In this document: positions 5,557 through 13,260 of the stretch, in pieces
How the letters are laid out: each line of letters begins with the position of its first letter
How positions within the stretch are numbered: position 1 is the first letter of the stretch
Origin: an uncultured Lachnospiraceae bacterium
Lineage (GTDB): Bacteria; Bacillota; Clostridia; Lachnospirales; Lachnospiraceae
Direction of reading: 5' to 3'
Length of the DNA: 13,499 nucleotides
Assembly: GCA_934418125.1 (NCBI GenBank)
Contig: CAKRWT010000051.1
Span: forward strand, 1-13,499
Notes under the pieces: model-generated
The model's database searches: none
What the model was told of the DNA's origin: nothing
Seen by the model: only the letters and a program-made list of their open reading frames with translations
Program-made: the position numbers and the translations under genes

Positions 5557-7812
5557 TTATTCTGTTGTGTCTTCTACAGGCGTTTCTGTGGATGCATCCT
5601 CGGACGTATCTTCGGTTGTTTCTTCTCCCATCATACTTCCACCACTAATAACCGTTCCCATATCCGGGTCAATCAAATCACCTGTGGACGGGTCTACCAG
5701 ATAACCTGTCTCCGGGTCTACCGGAAAACTTTTCCACACTTCGGTATTGGCTTCCGTTCCCTCTTCGCCTGCTTCATCCGGATTATCAGTTTCTTCTTCC
5801 GTGGTATCTTCCCCATCGGGATTTTCTATCGGATTGCCTTCTTCGTCCACTTCTTCCTCTGTTTCCTCTGTCTGTGGCGTCCGAATCTGAATCTGTAATT
5901 CTTCCAGCTCAGCACGTTCTTCATCGGAGAGTTCTTCTGTCATGAAAATATTCAAATATGGAAGTACTTCTGTCAGTACCTTTCTGACAATTCTGGTGGC
6001 ATGCTTGGCATCATCCTGATACTGCACGTTTGGTCTGTCTACTACTACATAAATGGCTATCTGCGGGTCATCTGCCGGTGCGTATCCCATAAAGGATACG
6101 ACATACTCCCCATTACCACGGGGAAGTGTCTCGGCAGTTCCTGTCTTACCGCCAATCATATAACCAGCCGGTCTTGCTGTTTTACCAGTACCATGCTCTC
6201 CGGTTACTACTGTGTTACAGAACTCTATTATGGTATCACTGGTGGACTGGGAAACTGTCTGTTTTAAGACTCTTGGTTCTATATTTTCAATCGTTGCGCC
6301 ATCCGCTGTAGTGATTTTGCTGACCACATGGGGTTCGTAATAATAACCGCCATTAATCAGGGAACAGAATCCGGTAATCATCTGAATCATGGTCACGTTA
6401 AAACTCTGTCCAAAGGAGTTGGTTGCAAGGTCGGTAATACCGATGGTGTCCTTGGGAAATACCATACTGGCAGTTCTTGCCTCTCCTGCCAGGTCAATAT
6501 TAGTTTTCAAGCCAAAACCGAATTTACGTTGATAATCTACAAACTTTTCTGCACCCATGGCAAAAGCTACATCCATCAGTACCACGTTGCAGGAACGTTC
6601 AATTCCTTCCTGTACGGAAATATAACCATCTCCGAATCTCTGATGGCACTTGATATCATAATTACCTACGTGCAGCTTTCCTTCACAATTATAATATTCA
6701 TTACCGGTAATAGAACCGCTTTCAATAGCTCCTGCTACCGTAAAAGGCTTTGCCACCGAACCAGGCTCATAAGTATCTACGATGCAGAAGTTCTTCCACA
6801 GCGCATTTAACTGCTGATACATCTGGTCATCATCTAACTGCCCTATCATCTCTTCCGTCAGATATTCACCGGTTTTCTTGCCATTCTCATCCAGTGCCGG
6901 CATACCAATCAGGTTATCCGGATTTCTCGTATCATTTAAATCATAGGTGGGATAACTTGCCATGGCAAGGATATTTCCCGTATCCACTTCCATAATGATA
7001 CAGCCGACATTCTCCGCACCATTTCCCTGCCGGAAATTATCGGTATACTCTTCATTGTACTGTTTTAGGTATTTTTCTACGATACTTTGGATATTGGCAT
7101 TAATATTCAGTTGAATATTATAACCATCTACCGCCGGTATGGTAGTTCTCTCCAGGTTGGAGTCATCATTCAGATAACCATATTCCCTGCCATTGGTGCC
7201 GCTTAAAATATCATTGTAATACTCTTCCAATCCGTAGGTTCCCACATTGTCACTGGTGGTAAATCCAACTAAATCACAGGCAAGCGTACCATTCGGATAC
7301 TCTCTTTTGTATTCATTTTCAAACCAGACGCCTTTGATATTGCTACCGGTTTCCGGATCATTTTTCATCTCCTGAAAAGCATCTACCTTATCGTATTCGA
7401 CCCGTTTCGCCATCACATAATAAGAGGAAGTCGGATGCTCTGCAATGTAAGCCCGGATTGCTGTGGTATCAATGTCAAAGCATTTCTTCAGTGCATTTAG
7501 TGTTGGCTCTAAATTTGCTTCATCCTGCATCAGTATCTTGGTATCCAGAATAACATTGTATACCTTGTTGCTGACTGCCAGAATGGTGCCATTAGCATCT
7601 ATAATTTCTCCACGCTTAAAAGGTATTGTCGTGGAATCATACTCCTGCTGCGACAATACCTGTTTCTTATACTCCTCTCCCTTATCCCTTGTAATCAGGA
7701 ATAACCGGACACTCAGCCCTATAAATGCCGCTAATACAATCAAAAAAAGTATCAGCAGCTTCTTTTGCATCTTTATTGTAAATCTGTTCATTCCTCTGTT
7801 ACGACTGCTCAA
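5557..7812 (-). CDS. Class B penicillin-binding protein (peptidoglycan D,D-transpeptidase) with an acidic C-terminal tail
   Basis: This 751-residue cell-wall cross-linking enzyme is of the FtsI/PBP2/SpoVD class. The start is a TTG at 7812 preceded by AGGTGA. A short basic N-terminus leads into one membrane anchor at about 18-41. The dimerisation region carries RGEIIDANG at 67-75. The transpeptidase domain has all three active-site motifs: SVAK at 352-355, SCN at 407-409 and KTG at 556-558. The enzyme should therefore be functional outside the membrane at the septum. From about 625 the protein is an acidic Glu/Asp/Thr-rich extension with three 8-residue repeats around 698-721. I see no PASTA domain. 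It lies in the mraZ-rsmH-ftsL operon, 47 bases after the ftsL-like gene, in the position of ftsI/pbpB. With the neighbouring PBP gene broken, it is the only complete transpeptidase visible here. Confidence 0.93.
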   Translation of the reverse strand: MSSRNRGMNRFTIKMQKKLLILFLIVLAAFIGLSVRLFLITRDKGEEYKKQVLSQQEYDSTTIPFKRGEIIDANGTILAVSNKVYNVILDTKILMQDEANLEPTLNALKKCFDIDTTAIRAYIAEHPTSSYYVMAKRVEYDKVDAFQEMKNDPETGSNIKGVWFENEYKREYPNGTLACDLVGFTTSDNVGTYGLEEYYNDILSGTNGREYGYLNDDSNLERTTIPAVDGYNIQLNINANIQSIVEKYLKQYNEEYTDNFRQGNGAENVGCIIMEVDTGNILAMASYPTYDLNDTRNPDNLIGMPALDENGKKTGEYLTEEMIGQLDDDQMYQQLNALWKNFCIVDTYEPGSVAKPFTVAGAIESGSITGNEYYNCEGKLHVGNYDIKCHQRFGDGYISVQEGIERSCNVVLMDVAFAMGAEKFVDYQRKFGFGLKTNIDLAGEARTASMVFPKDTIGITDLATNSFGQSFNVTMIQMITGFCSLINGGYYYEPHVVSKITTADGATIENIEPRVLKQTVSQSTSDTIIEFCNTVVTGEHGTGKTARPAGYMIGGKTGTAETLPRGNGEYVVSFMGYAPADDPQIAIYVVVDRPNVQYQDDAKHATRIVRKVLTEVLPYLNIFMTEELSDEERAELEELQIQIRTPQTEETEEEVDEEGNPIENPDGEDTTEEETDNPDEAGEEGTEANTEVWKSFPVDPETGYLVDPSTGDLIDPDMGTVISGGSMMGEETTEDTSEDASTETPVEDTTE
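5650..5721 (-). repeat. Three 8-codon repeats (V/I-D-P-x-T/M-G type) in the PBP tail
   Basis: Residues 698-721 read as VDPETGYL, VDPSTGDL and IDPDMGTV in tandem. They are embedded in an acidic linker that is otherwise low complexity. This resembles short repeats in surface-exposed or wall-associated tails. The DNA copies have diverged, so it is an old or selected repeat rather than a recent slippage product. Confidence 0.7.
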
Positions 7813-7859
7813 TGATTCACCTGCTTATATTCTAAATTTCGAAGCCTTTCCCACTTTTC

Positions 7860-8354
7860 CTATTGTGGAATATCTGCCATCTGCTTCACATAATCGCTGT
7901 TTTCACTGGCGAAGGAAACAATTTGTCCCTCCTCAGCGTACTGCATTCCCAATTCCTGGATGGCGATTCTCTTAATCTCCTCCAAGTCAATACTGCTTGT
8001 TATTCTACTATATTCCTCATCATTTGCAAGCTTTAAGTCGTTCAGCTGACTCTCCAAAGTAGAAATCTGTTTTACGCTGTTGGTAATGTCAGACTGTAAT
8101 CCGATATAGTTTACCAGAATAATTCCCACAGCCAAAAGTGCTACACATAAAAACAGTACATAACCAATATTCATGTGCTGTGCTTTTTCCCTGTTCTTAC
8201 GGGTTGTATTGCTGATTTTCTTCTGTGGCTGTCTGGTAATCTCCCGCGTAACATCTACTTTTCTTACAGTATTTCCCCGTACATAGTAGTCCTGCCTGTC
8301 CGATACCCGGCTTCTATTCCTATTCTGATTGCTTCTTTTTTGATTAGTTGCCAT
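7860..8354 (-). CDS. ftsL: FtsL-like cell division protein
   Basis: This 164-residue bitopic protein has the FtsL/DivIC plan. A long basic, Asn/Arg-rich cytoplasmic N-terminus (about 1-61) leads to one membrane span at about 62-84 (IGYVLFLCVALLAVGIILV). An extracellular coiled coil follows at about 87-117 (SVKQISTLESQLNDLKL), then the SIDLEEIKRIAIQELGM segment at 121-137 that typifies FtsL/DivIC C-termini. Sequence conservation in this family is low, so the call leans on topology and on its position between rsmH and the PBP gene. It is expected to join the divisome and help activate septal peptidoglycan synthesis with its partner PBP. The ATG at 8354 is preceded by AAGGGG at about 10 bases, and the gene follows rsmH by 40 bases. 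Confidence 0.85.
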   Translation of the reverse strand: MATNQKRSNQNRNRSRVSDRQDYYVRGNTVRKVDVTREITRQPQKKISNTTRKNREKAQHMNIGYVLFLCVALLAVGIILVNYIGLQSDITNSVKQISTLESQLNDLKLANDEEYSRITSSIDLEEIKRIAIQELGMQYAEEGQIVSFASENSDYVKQMADIPQ

Positions 8355-8394
8355 GTTACTGTTTCCCCTTTTTTACTACTTTTATGACTTCTGT

Positions 8395-9330
8395 CTAGCT
8401 GCGCTCAAAAACTCTTAATTTCGCACTCTTTGACCTTTTGTTCTCTGCCAGTTCTTCGTCCGATGGTAAGATAGGCTTTCTGGAAACCACTTTTCCCTTA
8501 GAAACTTGTCCACATACACAGACCGGAAAATCCGGTGGACAGGTACATGGGTTTTCATTCTTACGAAAAGCCGACTTTACGATTCTGTCTTCCAGTGAAT
8601 GAAATGTGATAATACAAATTCTTCCGCCCGGATTCAACATTTCGATAAAATCATCTAAAGAACTTTTTAATACCTCTAATTCCCTGTTACATTCAATTCG
8701 GATTGCCTGAAAAGTTTTCTTGGAGGGATGTCCCCCTGTCGCTCGCATCTTCGCCGGAATCGCCGCCTTAATAATCTCATTCAGCTCCCCGGTAGTCTCT
8801 ATGGGTTTGTCCTTTCTGGCATTCACGATATGCTTTGCTATATTCTTGGCAAACTGGTCTTCCCCGTAATCCCTGATAATACGGAACAAATCCATCTCGG
8901 AATAATCATTGACGATATCTCTTGCCGTAAGCTGCTGTCTGGTATCCATCCGCATGTCCAGTGCCGTATCATATTTATAGGAAAATCCCCGTTCCACATT
9001 GTCTAACTGATATGAGGAAACCCCCAGGTCAAGTACAATGCCATCGACCTTGTCAATTCCTATCTGATGCAGTGCTTCTCTGGCATTACAGTAGTTGTTA
9101 CGGATGAGTGTGATTCGCTCCTTAAAAGGCTCCAGCCGCCTGGATGCTGCCTCAATGGCTTCACCATCCTGGTCAATTCCTATCAGTCTTCCCTTCCCTT
9201 TTAACCGGGATGCGATTTCATAGGAATGTCCACCGCCGCCTAACGTACCATCTACATAAATACCTTCTGGTTTTATATTCAGATTATCTATGGTTTCTTC
9301 CAAAAGAACCGATTTGTGTTTAAATTCCAT
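8395..9330 (-). CDS. rsmH: 16S rRNA (cytosine(1402)-N(4))-methyltransferase RsmH
   Basis: This 311-residue protein is the RsmH/MraW enzyme, which adds the N4-methyl group to C1402 of 16S rRNA in the decoding centre using S-adenosylmethionine. Visible signatures are the opening [11 protein letters not shown], the SAM-binding [12 protein letters not shown] at about 25-36, [25 protein letters not shown], and the C-terminal SFHSLEDR-type segment ([12 protein letters not shown]). The length is normal for the family and no conserved block is missing. The gene lies 22 bases after mraZ, the conserved order of dcw clusters. Its start at 9330 has a GGGGGA-type ribosome binding site 8 bases upstream. 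Confidence 0.97.
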   Translation of the reverse strand: MEFKHKSVLLEETIDNLNIKPEGIYVDGTLGGGGHSYEIASRLKGKGRLIGIDQDGEAIEAASRRLEPFKERITLIRNNYCNAREALHQIGIDKVDGIVLDLGVSSYQLDNVERGFSYKYDTALDMRMDTRQQLTARDIVNDYSEMDLFRIIRDYGEDQFAKNIAKHIVNARKDKPIETTGELNEIIKAAIPAKMRATGGHPSKKTFQAIRIECNRELEVLKSSLDDFIEMLNPGGRICIITFHSLEDRIVKSAFRKNENPCTCPPDFPVCVCGQVSKGKVVSRKPILPSDEELAENKRSKSAKLRVFERS

Positions 9331-9352
9331 GTCTTTTCCCCCGGTGCCCTTA

Positions 9353-9784
9353 TCAGATGCCCAGTCCGTATTCTTCCATGTGTTCTGCTATCTCATCCAT
9401 ATCGTCATAAGATGCAATTCCTTCAAACCGCTCTTTGCTCCAGATTTCGATTCTGCTTGCCACACCTATCAGGACAACATCCTTATTCAGTTCTGCAAAT
9501 TCCCTTAAAACGTTTGGTACCAGGATTCTTCCCTGTTTATCGACTTCAACTTCTGCTGCTCCTGCAAGAAAGAATCTGGTAAACTTTCTCGCATCTTTGT
9601 TCGTGATTGGCAATGATTTGAGTTTTTCTTCAAAAGCAGTCCATTCCGTGTTGTCATACACAAACAGACAGCCATCCAAACCTTTCGTTACCACGAAGGT
9701 ATCTCCCAGTGCTTCACGAAACTTGGAAGGAATGATAAGCCTGCCCTTTGCATCAATTGTGTGATTGTATTCTCCCATAAACAT
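9353..9784 (-). CDS. mraZ: Transcriptional regulator MraZ
   Basis: MraZ is an AbrB-fold DNA-binding protein that controls its own dcw operon. The sequence shows the two tandem SpoVT/AbrB-like half domains: [20 protein letters not shown] near the start and [20 protein letters not shown] in the middle, each with the D-x-x-G-R core. The frame can be opened at a TTG (9790), but AGGTGA sits 6 bases before the ATG at 9784 and would be too close to the TTG. The product is therefore taken as 143 residues beginning MFMGEY. The four GTGG boxes in its leader (9868-9901) are its expected binding site, which implies autoregulation of the downstream division genes. Confidence 0.97.
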   Translation of the reverse strand: MFMGEYNHTIDAKGRLIIPSKFREALGDTFVVTKGLDGCLFVYDNTEWTAFEEKLKSLPITNKDARKFTRFFLAGAAEVEVDKQGRILVPNVLREFAELNKDVVLIGVASRIEIWSKERFEGIASYDDMDEIAEHMEEYGLGI

Positions 9785-9867
9785 ATTCAATCACCTGCCA
9801 AACACCTAAATAGGCTAAGTGGTCTGCCACGGAAAGTATTTTTGCATCGAAATCTGGTCAAAATCTA

Positions 9868-9901
9868 CCACTTCGTACCACTTTCATCCACTTTCCACCA
9901 C
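9868..9901 (-). promoter_or_regulatory. MraZ operator: four GTGG boxes at 10-bp period
   Basis: On the minus strand GTGG occurs at exactly 10-base intervals four times (plus-strand CCAC at 9868, 9878, 9888 and 9898), mostly within an AAAGTGG context. MraZ is known to bind tandem G/T-rich repeats with this one-turn spacing upstream of mraZ. The boxes begin a few bases downstream of the predicted transcription start, a location suited to repression. Confidence 0.85.
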
Positions 9902-9911
9902 TTTTACTCTA

Positions 9912-9940
9912 ATTCTAATATAAACAAGTGCATAATGCAA
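9912..9940 (-). promoter_or_regulatory. Sigma-A-type promoter of the mraZ operon
   Basis: On the minus strand TTGCAT (-35) and TAGAAT (-10) are separated by exactly 17 bases. The predicted start of transcription falls at about 9905, immediately before the MraZ boxes and roughly 120 bases upstream of the mraZ start codon. The promoter also lies just after the lgt terminator, as expected for a new operon. Confidence 0.7.
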
Positions 9941-9961
9941 GGAAAATCATGTGTTTTAGCA

Positions 9962-9998
9962 CAAAAAAACTCCCATGTATGTTTCCATACACAGGAGT
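9962..9998 (-). terminator. Strong intrinsic terminator after lgt
   Basis: Reading the minus strand, ACTCCTGTGTATG pairs with CATACATGGGAGT over 13 bp (two G-U pairs) around a 4-base loop, and seven T residues follow. It lies 22 bases after the lgt stop codon and separates the lgt unit from the mraZ promoter. Confidence 0.93.
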
Positions 9999-10020
9999 CG
10001 ATTTTTCTCTGTTTTATTCG

Positions 10021-10947
10021 CTATTTTTCTTCCGAATCCTCTTTTTTCGTTGCTGCAATCTCCACAGTGGGGGTTGTTCCCATTTTTTTCTTCTGTACGA
10101 GCCGAATTAGTACATCTGTCACAACAGCAACCACAAAAAGTACAATTGCCAGCACCTGGGAAACCGCTATGGTGGTATGCGGGATAAACAGGGTGTCCGT
10201 CCGGATTCCTTCAATCCAGGCTCTTCCCAATCCGTAACCACCTAAATATAACAGCCACATTTCACCTTCAAATTTCTTATGTTTTCTGTACCCTAACATC
10301 AGAAATAACAGTGCCAGATTCCACAAGCTCTCATATAAATAAGTAGGATGAACCTGTATATAATTCGTTCCCTCCACAATATTTCTGGCAATCTTTTCCG
10401 AAATATCACTGGCTCTGACTGCATCAATCGGCAGACGCATGGCAAGTAGGGAATTCGTATACTCTCCGAACACTTCACGATTCGTAAAGTTCCCCCATCT
10501 GCCGATGACCTGTCCAAGCACCAGACCCGGAACACAGATATCTGCCAGTTGTAAAAAGCTTGCTTTTTTTATCTTACAATAAATCCATAACGTCAGGAAC
10601 GCGGCAATTACACCGCCATATATGGCTAAACCACCCTTACGGATATTAAAAATATCTATCAGATTATTCTTATAGGTATCCCAGGCGAACACCACATAGT
10701 AAATCCGCGCGCCGATAATCGAGAAGATGATGGCATAAATGGCAAAGTCCCATATCATATCCGGGTCAACCTTCTCTTTCTTGGCAATGTGTGCTGCCAT
10801 CAGCACACCACTTAACACACCTATACCAATAATCACACCATACAGCGCAATTTCAAATCCAAAAATACTGAAGCTCTTCGGTACATTTTCCAGATAAATC
10901 CCCAGATTGGGGAATGCTATATCTTTTACATTCATGATATCCTGCAT
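10021..10947 (-). CDS. lgt: Prolipoprotein diacylglyceryl transferase
   Basis: Lgt is the integral membrane enzyme that moves a diacylglyceryl group from phosphatidylglycerol to the lipobox cysteine of prolipoproteins. Diagnostic blocks are RKGGLAIYGGVI at 103-114, the Lgt signature GRWGNFTNREVFG at 149-161, HPTYLYESLWN at 200-210, and several hydrophobic spans (about 33-55, 67-90, 108-125, 133-150 and the C-terminal pair). The protein has 308 residues, close to the family norm, with a charged Lys/Glu tail. The first ATG (10947) has only a weak GGA-type site. An ATG four codons on (10935) is preceded by AGGA and may be the real start. It lies 55 bases downstream of ychF on the same strand, so the two may be cotranscribed. 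Confidence 0.97.
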   Translation of the reverse strand: MQDIMNVKDIAFPNLGIYLENVPKSFSIFGFEIALYGVIIGIGVLSGVLMAAHIAKKEKVDPDMIWDFAIYAIIFSIIGARIYYVVFAWDTYKNNLIDIFNIRKGGLAIYGGVIAAFLTLWIYCKIKKASFLQLADICVPGLVLGQVIGRWGNFTNREVFGEYTNSLLAMRLPIDAVRASDISEKIARNIVEGTNYIQVHPTYLYESLWNLALLFLMLGYRKHKKFEGEMWLLYLGGYGLGRAWIEGIRTDTLFIPHTTIAVSQVLAIVLFVVAVVTDVLIRLVQKKKMGTTPTVEIAATKKEDSEEK

Positions 10948-11002
10948 ACTGCTGTTCCAATCCTTTCCTTATAATATAATAATATAGAAAAGTTTTCCCC
11001 TT

Positions 11003-12100
11003 CTATACATTAAATCGGAACAAGATAACATCTCCGTCCTGTACCACATAATCTTTGCCTTCCATACCCACCAGTCCCTTTTCTCTGGCTGCTGCAAGGG
11101 AACCATGCTCTAACAGGTCTTTATAATTTACAACTTCCGCCTTAATGAATCCTCTCTCAAAATCCGTATGAATCTTACCGGCAGCCTGTGGTGCCTTGGT
11201 TCCAATTTTAATCGTCCAGGCTCTTGTCTCATCCTCACCTGCCGTCAGGAAGCTCATCAGTCCCAGGATATGGTAACTTGCCTTGATTAACTTCTGCAAA
11301 CCAGATTCCTTTAAGCCCAGGTCTTCTAAGAACATAGCAGTTTCTTCTTCATCAAGTTCTGCAATTTCCTGCTCTATCTGTGCACAAATTACAAATACCT
11401 CACTACCATTTTCAGCTGCAAATTCTTTTACCTTGGCAACACCTTCGTTGTCCGCTCCATCATTTGCCAAATCATCCTCTGCTACATTAGCTGCAAAAAT
11501 AACCGGCTTGTAAGTCAGTAAATTATAAGACGTCAGTAATGCCTGCTCGTCCTCATCCTCTGTTTCAAAACTCTTGGCAAGCCTGCCCTCTTCCAGGTGT
11601 GCCTTGATACGCTCTAACAGATTGTATTCTTTGGCAGCGGTCTTGTCCATTTTCGCAATCTTGGCTGTCTTGGCAATTCTTCTTTCCAGAATCTCAATAT
11701 CGGAAAAGATAAGTTCCAGATTGATGGTTTCAATATCACGCAATGGGTCAATGGAACCATCCACGTGCACAATGTTGGAATCTTCAAAGCAACGTACCAC
11801 ATGTACAATCGCATCTACTTCACGGATGTTGCTCAGGAACTGATTCCCCAGACCTTCCCCTTTAGAAGCACCCTTTACCAATCCTGCAATGTCTACGAAC
11901 TCAATCGTTGCCGGTGTTACCTTCTTGGAATGATACATGTCGCCCAAAAGCTTCAGTCTCTCGTCCGGTACTGCTACGATACCGATGTTGGGATCAATGG
12001 TACAGAATGGATAGTTGGCTGATTCTGCGCCTGCCTTGGTCAGTGAATTAAACAGTGTACTTTTTCCTACGTTGGGAAGTCCCACGATTCCAAGTTTCAT
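11003..12100 (-). CDS. ychF: Redox-regulated P-loop ATPase YchF (Obg family)
   Basis: This 365-residue protein is a complete YchF/OLA1-type nucleotidase. The P-loop GLPNVGKST is at 7-15, the switch region CTIDPNIG at 33-40, [20 protein letters not shown] at 70-89, and the G4 motif is NVAE (205-208) rather than NKxD, which in this family goes with ATP rather than GTP preference. A coiled-coil insertion occupies about 130-200 and a TGS-like domain the last 80 residues, ending [10 protein letters not shown]. It is ribosome-associated in characterised bacteria and linked to oxidative stress responses. The start has AAAGGAG about 11 bases upstream. The integrase remnant ends 115 bases upstream of ychF, so the scar abuts this gene's promoter region. 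Confidence 0.97.
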   Translation of the reverse strand: MKLGIVGLPNVGKSTLFNSLTKAGAESANYPFCTIDPNIGIVAVPDERLKLLGDMYHSKKVTPATIEFVDIAGLVKGASKGEGLGNQFLSNIREVDAIVHVVRCFEDSNIVHVDGSIDPLRDIETINLELIFSDIEILERRIAKTAKIAKMDKTAAKEYNLLERIKAHLEEGRLAKSFETEDEDEQALLTSYNLLTYKPVIFAANVAEDDLANDGADNEGVAKVKEFAAENGSEVFVICAQIEQEIAELDEEETAMFLEDLGLKESGLQKLIKASYHILGLMSFLTAGEDETRAWTIKIGTKAPQAAGKIHTDFERGFIKAEVVNYKDLLEHGSLAAAREKGLVGMEGKDYVVQDGDVILFRFNV

Positions 12101-12162
12101 TTTTATCTTATCTCCTTTAAAAGTATTGATTTTACAATCTTTTCAAGCCTATGAATTATGCA

Positions 12163-12183
12163 GGTGTTACAATTGGTGTTACA
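12163..12183. repeat. Tandem 9-bp repeat between the integrase remnant and ychF (possible arm-type site)
   Basis: GGTGTTACA occurs twice with a 12-bp period. It lies 33 bases beyond the integrase stop codon, where Tn916-like elements carry short direct repeats bound by the integrase N-terminal domain. The assignment as an element end is inference. The 12101-12215 gap otherwise holds only the ychF leader, and I could not define a promoter there with confidence. Confidence 0.45.
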
Positions 12184-12215
12184 TTTTTATAATAAATATA
12201 AGGATTTTTATAGAA

Positions 12216-12731
12216 TTATATAACCTTCAACGCACCTGCTACAAGCTCAATTTCTTTGTGTTTTTCGTCCTCAGTAATATGGACATATAAATTCATGGTG
12301 ATTCCGATATTAGAATGTCCCAATATCTTTTGAAGTGTCTTTGGCATCATACCTGCCTCAATACATCTTGTGGCGAATGTATGTCTGAGAACATGCATCG
12401 AAAATCTCTTAATGCCAACTTTATCGCAAATCTTGAACAGCGCTGTATCATAAGTGCTGTTCTTTACCGGCTCTCCTTTTCTGTAAAGGAATACCTGATC
12501 TGCCCACTCCATAGGAATCACTTTTATCTTACTGTTTTTCTCTTTCTGAGCCTTCAGAATTCTAATCGCTTCATCAGTAAGCGGAACTGTTCTGTAACCA
12601 GACTCACTCTTTGGCGGTTCAATTCTCCACTTACCAACTTTATAACGATACTCCATTGTTCTTGATATAGTCAATGTTTTATTCTTGAAATCAATATCAC
12701 CCAGTTCTTTACCTTTTAAGTCTTTTCCCAT
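12216..12731 (-). pseudogene. Tn916-type tyrosine integrase with an internal in-frame deletion
   Basis: This 171-residue remnant belongs to a family whose members usually have about 400 residues. The C-terminal catalytic part is well preserved: the KSESGYRTVPL segment at 41-51, H-x-x-R in HVLRHTF (His113, Arg116), LGHSN at 138-142 and the nucleophile Tyr149 in MNLYVHIT. The first 11 residues, MGKDLKGKELG, look like the genuine N-terminus of integrases in this ICE family, and the text then jumps to DIDFKNKTL, normally near residue 210. The arm-binding domain, core-binding domain and box I arginine are therefore missing while the frame stays open. AAAGGGG precedes the ATG at about 7 bases and an in-frame TGA lies just upstream, so the short product could be made. 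Recombinase activity is not expected. Confidence 0.85.
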
Positions 12732-12749
12732 AATAAGCCCCTTTCAAAA

Positions 12750-12799
12750 AAAGAAGCCTAAATACAGTACGAAATATTATACCATAGATAAGCTTCTTT
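12750..12799 (-). promoter_or_regulatory. Hairpin and extended -10 motif between xis and the integrase remnant
   Basis: On the minus strand AAAGAAGC and GCTTCTTT pair across a 34-base loop and run into a T-tract, starting 13 bases after the xis stop. This resembles a long-loop terminator. The loop contains TGGTATAAT (12777-12785), an extended -10 box that could start transcription about 40 bases before the integrase ATG. I see no convincing -35. Confidence 0.35.
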
Positions 12800-12812
12800 G
12801 TGTTGCATTTTT

Positions 12813-13019
12813 TTAGTCAAGTTCTATGTTAGCCTCTAGGAACTGCTCAAACGCTCGCCTTTTCACTAATTTCTTTCGTCCAACATAGAGTACAAAAGGG
12901 CAAGATGGTTTTCTCAGTAAATCTGCAATTCTATTTTGTCCTATGTTACTTAATAAAGCAGCTTCATCTATAGTCAGAAGGATCTTCTCGCTAATTTTTA
13001 TTTCTTCTTTATTCGCCAT
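12813..13019 (-). CDS. xis: Excisionase of the Tn916 Xis type
   Basis: This 68-residue DNA-binding protein matches the small excisionases encoded next to Tn916-like integrases. It shows a KILLTIDEAALLSNIG helix-turn-helix of the winged MerR-like kind at about 13-28, then NRIADLLRKPSCPFVLYVGRKKLVKRRAFEQFLE, ending ANIELD. In characterised elements Xis bends the ends and directs the integrase toward excision. Here it appears intact in length and carries a GAGGT ribosome binding site 7 bases upstream. Its partner integrase is deleted, so it is probably functionless unless it acts on another element in the cell. Confidence 0.88.
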   Translation of the reverse strand: MANKEEIKISEKILLTIDEAALLSNIGQNRIADLLRKPSCPFVLYVGRKKLVKRRAFEQFLEANIELD

Positions 13020-13084
13020 GTTGTTACCTCACTAATTTCAATTTTTAGATAACAGCTGCGATTTAGTTCTCCCATTTTTCTGTT

Positions 13085-13124
13085 TTACATTAAACAGCTT
13101 ATTACTTCTGTTCTTACATTAAAC
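13085..13124. repeat. Two near-identical direct repeats upstream of xis
   Basis: TTACATTAAAC occurs at 13085-13095 and 13114-13124, each preceded by CTGTT(T/C). The match is about 16 bp with a 29-bp period. The second copy overlaps the stop codon of the 45-codon ORF. They may be binding sites for Xis or a regulator in the excisionase leader, or a trace of a duplication. Function is not shown by the sequence. Confidence 0.4.
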
Positions 13125-13256
13125 TCTGACAATTCCCGTGTACTTGTCCTTTAATTTAGGCAAGCAAATCCGGGATAAATCGCCTCCCATATAATTTGGA
13201 TTCTTCCAGTCATCAAGATTAAACTCAGCAATTAACAGTTCTGGTGTATTCATCAT
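13119..13256 (-). CDS. 45-residue unidentified ORF, possibly a fragment
   Basis: This short frame begins MMNTPELLIAEFNLDDW and ends DKYTGIVRV. Its composition is protein-like, with a Trp, balanced charge and few rare features. I do not recognise a family. There is no ribosome binding site before either of the two ATGs, and the sequence just upstream is the truncated cbiM gene, so the true 5' end may have been lost in the same rearrangement. It lies about 100 bases upstream of xis on the same strand and is probably part of the interior of the decayed element. Confidence 0.4.
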   Translation of the reverse strand: MMNTPELLIAEFNLDDWKNPNYMGGDLSRICLPKLKDKYTGIVRV

Positions 13257-13260
13257 ATGT

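Noticed and set aside
6328..6810. Plus-strand 160-codon frame inside the PBP gene
   Set aside because: It lies wholly opposite the transpeptidase domain, whose three motifs are intact. Its composition fits an antisense shadow.
7463..7975. Plus-strand 170-codon frame over the PBP start and ftsL end
   Set aside because: It is antisense to two genes and crosses their intergenic gap. It is Ser/Leu/Cys-rich with no motif.
9761..10237. Plus-strand 158-codon frame over the mraZ promoter and lgt end
   Set aside because: It runs across a terminator, a promoter and the MraZ boxes on the other strand, which explain the sequence better.
10299..10535. Minus-strand 78-codon frame in another frame inside lgt
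   Set aside because: The Lgt signature motifs lie in the main frame over the same bases.
12101..12160. Promoter for ychF with a TGTAAAAT-like -10
   Set aside because: There is no acceptable -35 at the right spacing, and part of this stretch may belong to the element end.
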